From NCBI GenBank assembly GCA_964470965.1, contig CAYYIS010000001.1, positions 62,001 to 126,000 on the forward strand: DNA of 64,000 nt, written 5' to 3'. This DNA is from CAYYIS01 sp964470965 (GTDB lineage: Bacteria; JAAXHH01; JABIQT01). Shown piece by piece: positions 35,886 through 44,081 of this stretch. The position numbers and the translations under genes are program-made. A model generated the notes under the pieces. That model worked only from the letters and a program-made list of their open reading frames with translations, had not been told where the DNA came from and did no database searches. Position 1 is the stretch's first letter, and every line of letters begins with the position of its first letter.

Positions 35886-37214
35886 TTGAAACGTTCAACA
35901 CAAGCTAATATCATAACAGAACTACCGGGACCGAATGCCCGCTCCTGGATAGAGAAAGACGAGCAATACATCTCCCGGTCGTATACACGTTCCTACCCGT
36001 CCGTAATCGAACGCGGGGAGGGGGTAACCGTATGGGATGTGGACGGCAATCGATATCTCGATTTCAACGCGGGCATCGCGGTTTGCTCCACTGGCCATTG
36101 TCATCCCGATGTGGTGACGGCCATTCAGGAGCAAGCCGGGAAATTAATCCATATGTCGGGCACCGACTTCTACTACCCGGTGCAGATTGAGCTGGCGGAG
36201 TTGCTGGCGGAGATAGCGCCCGGGGATCATGACAAGCGGGTTTTCTTCTCGAATTCAGGTGCGGAATCGATTGAGTGTGCGTTCAAGCTGGCCCGATATG
36301 CTACCGGGCGGGATAAGGTGATAGCATTCCATGGTGGATTCCATGGGCGCACGTTCGGCGCTTTGTCTCTCACCGACAGTAAGCCGGTACAGAAGAAAGG
36401 TTTTGGGCCTCTCATACCGGGTGTGATCCATATCCCTTACGGCTACTGTTATAGATGTGCGTATCAGCAGACATATCCCTCTTGCGAACTGGCGTGTGTC
36501 TCACATCTTGAAAAGGTCATCTTCAAGCATGGTGTGGCGCCGGACGAGGTTGCTGCCATACTCGTGGAGCCGATTCAGGGTGAAGGTGGGTATGTGGCGC
36601 CGCCTGGGGATTATCATCAGGCGCTCAGAGACATCGCGGACCGGCACGGGATTCTATTTATTGCCGATGAGGTGCAGACAGGCATCGGTCGTGCCGGAAC
36701 CATGTTCGCTATTGAGCAGTGGGGGGTAGTGCCGGATATCATCACACTGGCCAAAGGCATCGCCTCCGGCATGCCTTTGGGCGCTACAATCGCACGGTCG
36801 GACCTTATGAGCTGGGAGCCGGGTACCCACGCCAGCACCTTCGGCGGTAACCCGGTCGCGAGTGCTGCCGGTCTGGCGACCATCAGACTGATCCGAGATC
36901 GATATCTCGACAACGTCAATCGGATGGGGTCCAGGCTGATAGCCGGTCTCGAGGTCCTCAAGGGCCGGTTTGACTGTATCGGTGATATCCGCGGTAGGGG
37001 ATTGATGGTTGGTGTAGAAATGGTCAAGAATCGTGACACCCGCCAGCCTGACGCCGAGCTGGTAGACCGTCTCCTGACCCGTTGCTTTGAAAAAGGCCTG
37101 CTTATCCTTAGCTGTGGCGCCAGCACCGTCCGCTTTATGCCCCCACTGATCGTTGATGAGGCCGGAATTGATGAAGCGCTGAAGATATTTGGTGACGTCT
37201 TGAAAGAGGACTGA
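35886..37214 (+). CDS. Class III aminotransferase (4-aminobutyrate transaminase-like)
   Basis: A 442-residue fold-type I PLP enzyme similar to GabT. ELPGPNARSW near the N-terminus, STGHCHPDVV, NSGAESIECAFK, ADEVQTGIGRAG and the PLP lysine in LAKGIASGMPLGA are typical. It would move the amino group of 4-aminobutyrate or another omega-amine to 2-oxoglutarate. The TTG at 35886 has AGGAAGG 5 nt upstream. It is divergent from the N-methylglutamate genes and 37 nt before asparaginase, so it may help manage glutamate and nitrogen. The exact amine donor is not determined. Confidence 0.87.
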   Translation: MKRSTQANIITELPGPNARSWIEKDEQYISRSYTRSYPSVIERGEGVTVWDVDGNRYLDFNAGIAVCSTGHCHPDVVTAIQEQAGKLIHMSGTDFYYPVQIELAELLAEIAPGDHDKRVFFSNSGAESIECAFKLARYATGRDKVIAFHGGFHGRTFGALSLTDSKPVQKKGFGPLIPGVIHIPYGYCYRCAYQQTYPSCELACVSHLEKVIFKHGVAPDEVAAILVEPIQGEGGYVAPPGDYHQALRDIADRHGILFIADEVQTGIGRAGTMFAIEQWGVVPDIITLAKGIASGMPLGATIARSDLMSWEPGTHASTFGGNPVASAAGLATIRLIRDRYLDNVNRMGSRLIAGLEVLKGRFDCIGDIRGRGLMVGVEMVKNRDTRQPDAELVDRLLTRCFEKGLLILSCGASTVRFMPPLIVDEAGIDEALKIFGDVLKED

Positions 37215-37251
37215 TGTTTAAACAGTGAACCAGCCATCAAATGGAGTTTCC

Positions 37252-38262
37252 ATGGATAACGTAGTCGCCCGCTCCTGGCGGGGCGAGGTCATCGAAGGCC
37301 GTATCCGGGCGCATATAGCGGTGGTAGACACGACCGGCCGTTTAATTTATTCGGTCGGTGATCCATCATACGTGACGTATTGGCGTTCGTCTTCCAAGCC
37401 CATTCAGGCCTTGCCGATGATCGAGACTGGCGCCGCCGATGTTTACGGGCTATCGGACGAGGAGATATCGGTCGTTTGTGCTTCGCACAACGGCGAGGAC
37501 TTTCATACGGATGCGGTACAATCGATTCTAGACAAGGCCGGTCTTTCCCAGGGTGACCTCCAATGCGGGGACCACCCCTTAGACCGTTCGTTTCATCGGC
37601 GTAACCTTCCGGACGATCAGCCTCCCAAGCGTATTCACAGTAATTGTTCCGGAAAACACGCTGGTATGCTAGCTACCAGTAAACACAATGGCTGGTCGAC
37701 CGAAACGTACCGGGATTCCAAGCACCCGCTCCAGCAGCGCAATCTGAAAACGCTGGCCGACCTTTCGGATTATCCGGCTGAAGAGATCCGGATTGGTGTG
37801 GATGGATGTGGGGTACCTGTGTTCGCCATGCCCGTCAGGAACATCGCTTTGGCTTTTGCCCGTGTGGCACGTTCGGACGAACTGAATGCACCTCGTCATG
37901 AGGCATTAACACGTATCCGTAATGCAATGATGACATATCCCCACATGGTCGGCGGCACCAATCGGTTTGATTCAGAGTTAATGCGTGAGGCGCAGGGGGA
38001 GGTTGTGTGCAAGGGCGGTGCAGCCGCGTTGCATGCTGTAGGATTGCCCGGCAGCGGAATCGGTATCGCCATAAAAATCGAAGATGCGGACGCCACCTAT
38101 ATCGCGCCAACCTCAATGGCGGTCTTGAATCACCTGGACGCGCTCCCGGATACCGTCCTGTCAGCTCTGGATTCCTACCGGCATTATCCACCCTACATCA
38201 ACACCCACGATGAGGTGGTAGGACATACGGAGACGACCGTGTTGCTGCAACAGGCCCTTTAG
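37252..38262 (+). CDS. Asparaginase, R. etli type II family
   Basis: A 336-residue protein of the asparaginase II family that is unrelated in fold to E. coli AnsA/AnsB. SSSKPIQALPMIE, CASHNGEDFHTDAV, HSNCSGKHAGML and GVDGCGVPVFAMP are diagnostic. It should hydrolyse asparagine to aspartate and ammonia. The ATG at 37252 follows GGAG at 5 nt; a GTG at 37225 is less likely. It is downstream of the aminotransferase in a two-gene unit closed by a terminator. Confidence 0.9.
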   Translation: MDNVVARSWRGEVIEGRIRAHIAVVDTTGRLIYSVGDPSYVTYWRSSSKPIQALPMIETGAADVYGLSDEEISVVCASHNGEDFHTDAVQSILDKAGLSQGDLQCGDHPLDRSFHRRNLPDDQPPKRIHSNCSGKHAGMLATSKHNGWSTETYRDSKHPLQQRNLKTLADLSDYPAEEIRIGVDGCGVPVFAMPVRNIALAFARVARSDELNAPRHEALTRIRNAMMTYPHMVGGTNRFDSELMREAQGEVVCKGGAAALHAVGLPGSGIGIAIKIEDADATYIAPTSMAVLNHLDALPDTVLSALDSYRHYPPYINTHDEVVGHTETTVLLQQAL

Positions 38263-38265
38263 GAA

Positions 38266-38293
38266 AAAAGCCGGAGGAACTGCTCCGGCTTTT
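38266..38293. terminator. Bidirectional terminator between convergent genes
   Basis: A perfect 11-bp stem AAAAGCCGGAG / CTCCGGCTTTT with a 6-nt loop begins 4 nt after the asparaginase stop. A-runs and T-runs on both sides let it serve both asparaginase (plus) and the M23 gene (minus). Confidence 0.85.
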
Positions 38294-38329
38294 AAACATC
38301 CTACCCTTCGCTGGTTCCCGGAATTGAAC

Positions 38330-39211
38330 TTAGTTCACCACCATGTCTTCCGGCCAAAAATACTGCTGCGGGTTGATCCCGTTACCGTAACGGCGAACTT
38401 CATAATGAAGATGGTACCCGTTTGCTCGTCCGGTTTTCCCCACTTTGCCTATAACATCCCGTCGTGAGACTTCCTTCCCGGATGCCACATCTATCGAGGA
38501 CAGGTGGCCAAATCTGGTAATCAGACCGTTCTGATGATTGATTTCTACATAGAGGCCCAGATAGGCATTTAACCCGGTTCTAGATACGATACCCTCTGCA
38601 GGGGCGTGTACCGGAGTGCCACGGGGGGCAGCTATGTCCACGCCGTTATGCATACGCCGCAGGCCGGTAAAAGGATCGTTACGCATACCGAACCGGCTCG
38701 TTGTCACACCGTTGACGGGCCTAACGGTTGGAATATGATTCCAGTAGGCCTGTGTTTCTGCGGCTTCCTGTTCGATTTCTTCCAGACTCGCGAGCGATAG
38801 CTCGGCTTCACGAATCAGTCTATCGAGAGTGTCCTGCAACTGGACCGACCTGGCAATCGGCGTACCCGGCCGTTCGAGCATGGGATCGTAGAACACACCC
38901 CCCACGCCGACCTGTCGTGTGTGGGGATGAATGTCCGGTAACCCGACGATGATCCGGGCGTCCTGTTCCTCCTGGATTACCGAATCAAGCCGGGCCTTGT
39001 AGTGGTTACTGAGGAACTCCACTTCAATGAGCCGGTTCAGCAAATGGCTGTTTTTATATTGGTAATATATCGTTCCTACAGACCAGAATCCGACACCGAC
39101 CAACCCAACGAGGCTGACCGCGAAAATGGTCAGCGCAATGTTACGCATCCGATGTGATCTGCCGGAATGATGCGCCAGTAGCATCACCGTCACTCTGGGG
39201 AGTCTCGGCAC
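38330..39211 (-). CDS. M23-family peptidase, membrane anchored (copy 1)
   Basis: A 293-residue predicted murein endopeptidase. A cytoplasmic basic N-terminus, one transmembrane helix (ALTIFAVSLVGLVGVGF) and a periplasmic coiled-coil region precede the zinc peptidase domain, which keeps the histidine and aspartate of MHNGVDIAAPRG and the HLH of GYHLHYEVR. GTG with AGGAG 8 nt upstream is the start. The segment VGLPDIHPHTRQVGVGG between coiled coil and peptidase is shared with copy 2. Complete catalytic residues suggest an active hydrolase rather than an EnvC-like activator. Confidence 0.88.
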   Translation of the reverse strand: MPRLPRVTVMLLAHHSGRSHRMRNIALTIFAVSLVGLVGVGFWSVGTIYYQYKNSHLLNRLIEVEFLSNHYKARLDSVIQEEQDARIIVGLPDIHPHTRQVGVGGVFYDPMLERPGTPIARSVQLQDTLDRLIREAELSLASLEEIEQEAAETQAYWNHIPTVRPVNGVTTSRFGMRNDPFTGLRRMHNGVDIAAPRGTPVHAPAEGIVSRTGLNAYLGLYVEINHQNGLITRFGHLSSIDVASGKEVSRRDVIGKVGKTGRANGYHLHYEVRRYGNGINPQQYFWPEDMVVN

Positions 39212-39265
39212 GTGATTAACTCCTGGATTAAGTACATCACTATATTACGGAAATAATATTTAGCT

Positions 39266-39293
39266 AATATAACCGTGTATAATTGGCTGTCAA
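39266..39293 (-). promoter_or_regulatory. Promoter of M23 copy 1
   Basis: Minus-strand TTGACA (39288-39293), 16-nt spacer, TATATT (39266-39271), followed by a leader of about 48 nt to the GTG at 39211. Together with the terminator just upstream it makes copy 1 an independent transcript. Confidence 0.5.
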
Positions 39294-39350
39294 CAGTAGA
39301 ATAGGTGTTGAATTTAGATATTTGAAAAGCAATAATCTCGTTAAATTGAA

Positions 39351-39381
39351 AAACCGGGTGCATAAACGATGCACCCGGTTT
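39351..39381 (-). terminator. Terminator of M23 copy 2
   Basis: A perfect 13-bp stem AAACCGGGTGCAT / ATGCACCCGGTTT with a 5-nt loop, read on the minus strand into a run of T, lies 22 nt after the copy 2 stop. Confidence 0.88.
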
Positions 39382-39403
39382 CCAAGCAAAATAGTCTTCA
39401 GGA

Positions 39404-40324
39404 TTAGTCCACGATGTATTCTTCGGGGAAAAAATAGGATGAAGGATCTACTATTCGGCCATTCTTTCTAACTTCATAATGAAGATGATAACTGGTCGCA
39501 CGCCCGGTTTTACCAACCTGGCCGATCACCAAACCCCGTTCTACTTTTGCGCCGCGTTTTGTGCTGATGACTGAGAGGTGGCCATAACGAGTTGTGTATC
39601 CGTTTTGGTGGTCCACATCGACGAATCTACCATAATTGACGTCCAGTCCGGTTTTATATACGATGCCATTAGCGGTCACACGAACAGGTTCACCGCGATG
39701 CGCGGCGATATCGAAACCAGGGTGCAAACGGCGTAGTCCAGTAAACGGATCATCACGCATACCGAACGGGCTGGAGGTCGGCCCGCCGACAGGTCGGACT
39801 GTCGGGATATGGAGCCAATACTCGCTATCTGCCTTTGCGCGTTCTTCTATTCCTTTCAAACTCGCTTTTTCCAACTGTACATCCCGGAGGAGGCGATCCA
39901 GTTTTTTACGAATAGAGGTGGCGTATGCTTCTGGTGATCCTGGTTCCTCTTGGGAAAGAAATAATTCCTTATAGCCACCAACACCCACCTCCCGTACGTC
40001 CGGATGGATATCCGGGAGACCGACCACGACCCGGGCGGCTTTTTCACGCTCAACCAGTTCGGTCATCTTCTCTTCGAATGTTTCGGTTAGGGTGTCAAGC
40101 TCCTGAAGCCGAACCGTAAGCATTTCATTTTCCCGTTCCAGGTTCGCCAGTTTACCGCCATCGAAAATCGATACCACATAGGTGGATCCTATGCTCCAGA
40201 CTCCCAGTACGAAGAGAAACGCCATCACCAGGATACAGCACAGCGCAAATGGCCCACCCAACTGTCGCGCACCATGCTTATTATGTGGAATCAGCAAAAG
40301 TGTAAAGCGTCTTCCTAGTGCCAA
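39404..40324 (-). CDS. M23-family peptidase, membrane anchored (copy 2)
   Basis: A 306-residue paralogue of copy 1 with the same layout: basic N-terminus, one transmembrane helix, long coiled coil (heptad-like LERENEMLTVRLQELDTL), the shared VGLPDIHP...VGVGG segment, then a zinc peptidase with HPGFDIAAHRG and SYHLHYEVR. I place the start at TTG 40324: AGGAGG lies 8 nt upstream, the resulting N-terminus (ALGRRFTLLLIPH) aligns with copy 1 (PRLPRVTVMLLAH), and the predicted transcription start leaves no room for a ribosome site before the ATG at 40351. Confidence 0.88.
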   Translation of the reverse strand: MALGRRFTLLLIPHNKHGARQLGGPFALCCILVMAFLFVLGVWSIGSTYVVSIFDGGKLANLERENEMLTVRLQELDTLTETFEEKMTELVEREKAARVVVGLPDIHPDVREVGVGGYKELFLSQEEPGSPEAYATSIRKKLDRLLRDVQLEKASLKGIEERAKADSEYWLHIPTVRPVGGPTSSPFGMRDDPFTGLRRLHPGFDIAAHRGEPVRVTANGIVYKTGLDVNYGRFVDVDHQNGYTTRYGHLSVISTKRGAKVERGLVIGQVGKTGRATSYHLHYEVRKNGRIVDPSSYFFPEEYIVD

Positions 40325-40362
40325 AAAAACAACCTCCTGCCTGTTAGTCATTTGCCTCGGAA

Positions 40363-40392
40363 TATATACTTTACACGATGCACATATGACAA
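40363..40392 (-). promoter_or_regulatory. Promoter of M23 copy 2
   Basis: Minus-strand TTGTCA (40387-40392), 18-nt spacer, TATATA (40363-40368). The predicted transcription start near 40356 is about 32 nt before the TTG start codon. Confidence 0.42.
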
Positions 40393-40912
40393 ACAGTCAT
40401 TAGAATCAAGGCAATTTCCCATAATTCGAGAATTCTATCGTACCATTTTCGGTATCACATTCCTGGACAATCTTCACCTGTTCGGCTTATTATTTCACAC
40501 CAAGAGCCCGTGATCGAGAATTCGAATATTGCATCCGCAAGTAATATGTAGGATAATGTGCAAATATAGCGTTATAGGATAAAGGCTGTCAATATTTATT
40601 CTTTTCCCTTAACAATTGTGCTGTGCGGGTTTAAGAGATAGGCTGGCAAAAACATCATCTTACCAATGAACGGATAAGAAATTCTTTTTAAGATTAGAAT
40701 CCATCAATGAAAATTTCAAAATAACAATTGAGTATGAATCGTCCTGACACCACCTGTGGACAAAAGGAAATTTGCTTCTTCAAGCCGTGTTGCTGAAGAA
40801 TTCGCACCTTTTTGCCGGTTTAGAAGAAGATTTCGGAAGGATGACATATACCAAAGCAACATCACGACAATCGGTGAACGTGGCCTTGATTTAAGGAGGT
40901 CGATAGGCTTAT
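40393..40912 (-). other. AT-rich intergenic region downstream of the sigma factor
   Basis: About 520 nt of AT-rich DNA lie between the sigma factor stop and the promoter of M23 copy 2. I find no credible gene, hairpin terminator or repeat array. A 67-codon plus-strand opening near 40756 has no recognisable content. Confidence 0.5.
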
Positions 40913-41770
40913 TCAGTTCATATATGAGCGTAAGCGCTGGCTGCGGGACGTGTGCCTGAGCCTTCGGATCGCCTTTTCTTTTATTTGGCGCACACGTTCC
41001 CGTGTCAGTCCGAACTGGGAGCCTATCTCTTCGAGGGTGAGGGAGCGGTCTGCGTTGATTCCAAAGTAGAGACTGATGACGTCGGCTTCCCGGTCTGTCA
41101 GGGAATCGAGAGCTCTGGTGATTTCTAATTTCAGAGATTCATCCATCAATATCTCGTCTGGAGAGGTCTGCATATCGTCTTCGAGGATGTCCAGAAGTCG
41201 GTTGTCTTCACCTGGGGTAAACGGTGCGTCGAGCGACAGATGCCGGTTTGAGATCCGCATGGTGTCTACGATTTCAGATGGACTCATTTCAAGCGTTTCA
41301 GCGATTTCGTCCGCACTGGGTTCCCGTCCGTATTCCTGTTCCAAGTCGCTGGAGACCCGCCCGATCTTGTGCAGGGTCCCGACTCGGTTAAGAGGTAAGC
41401 GGACGATACGTGACTGCTCCGCGAGGGCCTGCAGGATTGCTTGCCGGATCCACCAGACAGCATAGGAAATGAATTTGAATCCTTTTGTCTCATCAAAACG
41501 CTTGGCGGCTTTGATAAGACCGAGATTGCCTTCGTTGATCAAATCCGTCAGATTAAGGCCCTGATTTTGGTACTGTTTGGCAACACTCACCACAAAGCGC
41601 AGGTTGGCCTTGGTAAGCTTCTCCAACGCATCTTCACTACCACCATGAATGGAACGGGCTAACTCGATTTCTTCGTCTGCGGTCAGGAGGGGCACGTCCC
41701 CGATTTCCTGTAGATACTGATCCAGCGACTGTTCTTCTCTAGAATATGTCTTATTCATAAATGTTGTCAC
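40913..41770 (-). CDS. RpoD-type sigma factor, short form
   Basis: A 285-residue sigma-70 group 1/2 factor. Region 1.2 (DQYLQEIGDVPLL), region 2 (LRFVVSVAKQYQNQGL, DLINEGNLGLIKAAKRFD, FISYAVWWIRQAI), region 3 and region 4 (DREADVISLYFG, LTLEEIGSQFGLTRERVRQIKEKA) are complete; region 1.1 and the non-conserved domain of proteobacterial RpoD are absent. This size is usual for primary sigma factors of the Bacteroidota/FCB group. It may be the housekeeping factor or a close group 2 relative. The start is probably GTG at 41770; ATG at 41758 is the alternative. It lies 86 nt after the BMC genes on the same strand. Confidence 0.93.
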   Translation of the reverse strand: MTTFMNKTYSREEQSLDQYLQEIGDVPLLTADEEIELARSIHGGSEDALEKLTKANLRFVVSVAKQYQNQGLNLTDLINEGNLGLIKAAKRFDETKGFKFISYAVWWIRQAILQALAEQSRIVRLPLNRVGTLHKIGRVSSDLEQEYGREPSADEIAETLEMSPSEIVDTMRISNRHLSLDAPFTPGEDNRLLDILEDDMQTSPDEILMDESLKLEITRALDSLTDREADVISLYFGINADRSLTLEEIGSQFGLTRERVRQIKEKAIRRLRHTSRSQRLRSYMN

Positions 41771-41856
41771 GCGTTCTTTAAGCTCCTTTAAATTTCCACA
41801 TCATACCGGAAACCGGGTCATGCCAGTCATCCGACAATAGCACATGGTTATCCGGG

Positions 41857-42306
41857 TTAAGACTGCAAAACTTTAGCAAGTTCCTGAATGAGCTCCTCCC
41901 TTTTGGCTTTCGATATTTGCCTGCCATGTAACGACAGTCCGGACGTCTGTCTGGCCAGGCGTCTCAAATTTACCACGGTCATTTGCTCCAGTTCCTTTAG
42001 CGAATGATCTGGAGAAACGGTATCCACCGCCGCCGGACGGGTATCCTGCATGGTGCGCAGCTCGTCATGCGGCCTTGGAATCACATGTTGCGCAATTAGC
42101 TCGCCGACTTGCTCCGCCGCGGCCGCACCGGCATCCACTGCCGCACGGACCGCCGCCACATTACCCGCGAAGGACACGGTGATCATGGCCGGATCGACGC
42201 GCTCTGTACCGACCAGCTGAACCTGCGCCGTCTTCAGTGCCGCATCCGCAGCTGTTATGGCGCCCACAAGTCCACGTGTTTCTATTAAACCGAGTGCTTC
42301 AGACAT
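41857..42306 (-). CDS. BMC-H shell protein with C-terminal Rho_N-like extension
   Basis: Residues 1-90 form a bacterial microcompartment hexamer domain (ALGLIETRGLVGAITAADAALKTAQVQL, then AAVDAGAAAAEQVGE). A linker leads to about 45 residues (ELEQMTVVNLRRLAR ... ISKAKREELIQELAK) that resemble the Rho N-terminal/SAP-like helical domain, an unusual tail that could bind nucleic acid or recruit cargo. Total length is 149 residues against about 90 for plain BMC-H. The gene begins 5 nt after the stop of the plain BMC-H gene. Confidence 0.88.
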   Translation of the reverse strand: MSEALGLIETRGLVGAITAADAALKTAQVQLVGTERVDPAMITVSFAGNVAAVRAAVDAGAAAAEQVGELIAQHVIPRPHDELRTMQDTRPAAVDTVSPDHSLKELEQMTVVNLRRLARQTSGLSLHGRQISKAKREELIQELAKVLQS

Positions 42307-42311
42307 TTGGT

Positions 42312-42584
42312 CTACTCACCCGCAGGAAGAATCGATTCTACGTCGGAATGAGGCCGCGGAATAACATGTACCGATACAACTTCGCCTACACGCTCCGCGG
42401 CCGCTGCTCCGGCATCCGTTGCTGCTTTAACCGCACCCACATCACCACGTACCATCACGGTTACATAACCGCCGCCGACCTTTTCTTTACCAACCAGCGT
42501 CACCTGAGCTGCCTTGACCATCGCGTCCGCAGCTTCGATTGAAGCGGTGAGCCCCCTCGTTTCTATCATCCCCAGTGCTTCCAA
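42312..42584 (-). CDS. BMC-H shell protein (PduA/EutM/CcmK type)
   Basis: A 90-residue single-domain microcompartment shell protein that should form hexameric tiles. EALGMIETRGLTASIEAADAM, the pore-region residues near KEKVGGGYVTVMVRGDVGAV and the conserved DAGAAAAERVGEV are present. The start is TTG, with GGGAG 8 nt upstream. No BMC-P vertex protein, BMC-T trimer or signature enzyme is in the window, so the compartment's chemistry is unknown; the neighbouring operon is the only clue. Confidence 0.92.
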   Translation of the reverse strand: MEALGMIETRGLTASIEAADAMVKAAQVTLVGKEKVGGGYVTVMVRGDVGAVKAATDAGAAAAERVGEVVSVHVIPRPHSDVESILPAGE

Positions 42585-42704
42585 ATTCGTATCTCCCTTC
42601 TCAATGTCACGTTGTTGGCTATGCGCCGAATTCCTGTAATATCATAACTGAAAAATATACGTTTGTGGCCAATAGTCAACCAACATAAATCTTCGAAGTC
42701 AGCA

Positions 42705-42733
42705 ATAATACGATGTAACTGTTTGTTTGTCAA
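42705..42733 (-). promoter_or_regulatory. Promoter of the BMC shell genes
   Basis: Minus-strand TTGACA (42728-42733), exactly 17 nt, then TATTAT (42705-42710). This is one of the best promoter matches in the window. It lies about 120 nt upstream of the first BMC gene and downstream of the larA-like stop, so the shell genes can be expressed apart from the upstream operon. Confidence 0.6.
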
Positions 42734-42814
42734 CACTTTTTAGCATAAAAATGATGTACGGGTTGTATTGTAACCTCCGTAGGGACAACAAATTGAACGT
42801 ATCTCGCAGCACGT

Positions 42815-44068
42815 TTACAGAACCGGCAACATACCGGAAACATCGAACGTCAACGGTTGAGGTTTACCGACAATTTCCAGATCGGCACGGGAATTGGCCT
42901 CATCCAGAAGAGCCTCCGAGACATCGACCTCCCCTACGTGAAGAGTATCCATGATACGTACCATTCGGCTTTCAGCAGGCCGTTTCATTCCGATCGTAGA
43001 GAGCGCCGCTTCGATCACTTTTTCATCCGTATCGAAATAGACTGGAATCCTGGACTTCTGCGGGCTCATACCGGTAATGGAGTTCACATAGGTGTACTCT
43101 GTATTGATCTGATCCACCAGTCGCTTCGTGGTGAAATCCGCCAGTCCGATCCCCACCGCATTGCCTTCACTTTCCGGTGTCAGGTCTCTTACAAATATAC
43201 GCAGGATACGCGGTGTTGAGGGCTCGTCTTCAAAATTCTGCATGCGCCGGCCGATGACGTTGGTGTCCATGCCGGTGCCGCTGATATTTTTGCCCATCTT
43301 ATCCACGACGAGAATGTCGATATCCTCAAACGGTAGTTTCGGCATCAATCGTTTCGACTCCTGAAAAAGTGCTCGTTCCCGAGCTTCCAGACCCTCCACC
43401 GGAATGCCGACTACATGGGCTGTCTGGTCGTATGCATTTTCTACGATCGCCATCCCGAACGCTACCGGCGTCTTAACGATCACCTGGCGCGCCACCGAGG
43501 TGATCATTCGCTCGAATCCGTATTGGAACACAGCACCGTGGTAATAACTGGCTCCCTTCTGCTTTCCGAGCCCGATGGCCATCATCTTCATCAGGCCGCT
43601 GCCGATGTCCCCTTCAAAATCGGTGTGCGGCTTGACCCGGTTGACAAACACTATATGGTCCGCCTGCAATGCATTGCGATCCACGAATACCGGGAGGCCG
43701 TCATCCGTCTCTGCGATCAGCTCAGGTTCGATGTCCGATTTCAACGGGCACCCCATGCCCGTTTCCGTGATTCCATAATGCGCCAACACCCGGAGTTGGC
43801 CTTCCGATGTTGCACCGCCGTGGCTGCCCATAGCCGGAACAATGAAAGGTTCCATGCCGGCGTTCTGAAGCGCGATGACCGTGTTGCGAACGATAGTGCC
43901 GTAATTAGTGATTCCCCGGCTTCCCGCGGCAACCGCTACGGTTCCTCCGGCCTTCATGCCGGCTTCCTTGATCATTCTGCCCGCTTCCGCCTGGGTGGTT
44001 CCCGGGATGTCCTGTACCACCGGTGCTTCAAAGTGCTGCCTTAAACGGGCGATGTTAGGATACTCCAT
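42815..44068 (-). CDS. LarA-family (DUF2088) nickel-pincer racemase
   Basis: A 417-residue homologue of lactate racemase LarA. Residues matching the catalytic and nickel-pincer sites are H83 (GSHGGATSEG), H148 (RVKPHTDFEGDIG), K161 (GLMKMMAIGLG) and H177 (SYYHGA). LarA-family enzymes invert the alpha carbon of 2-hydroxyacids using a nickel pincer nucleotide; substrates vary widely across the family. The cofactor genes larB, larC and larE are not in the window. It follows the GlcE-like gene by 13 nt and AAGGG precedes its ATG. Given the GlcD/GlcE-like oxidases, interconversion of a 2-hydroxyacid is a sensible role. Confidence 0.82.
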   Translation of the reverse strand: MEYPNIARLRQHFEAPVVQDIPGTTQAEAGRMIKEAGMKAGGTVAVAAGSRGITNYGTIVRNTVIALQNAGMEPFIVPAMGSHGGATSEGQLRVLAHYGITETGMGCPLKSDIEPELIAETDDGLPVFVDRNALQADHIVFVNRVKPHTDFEGDIGSGLMKMMAIGLGKQKGASYYHGAVFQYGFERMITSVARQVIVKTPVAFGMAIVENAYDQTAHVVGIPVEGLEARERALFQESKRLMPKLPFEDIDILVVDKMGKNISGTGMDTNVIGRRMQNFEDEPSTPRILRIFVRDLTPESEGNAVGIGLADFTTKRLVDQINTEYTYVNSITGMSPQKSRIPVYFDTDEKVIEAALSTIGMKRPAESRMVRIMDTLHVGEVDVSEALLDEANSRADLEIVGKPQPLTFDVSGMLPVL

Positions 44069-44081
44069 AGTGTTTCCCTTC

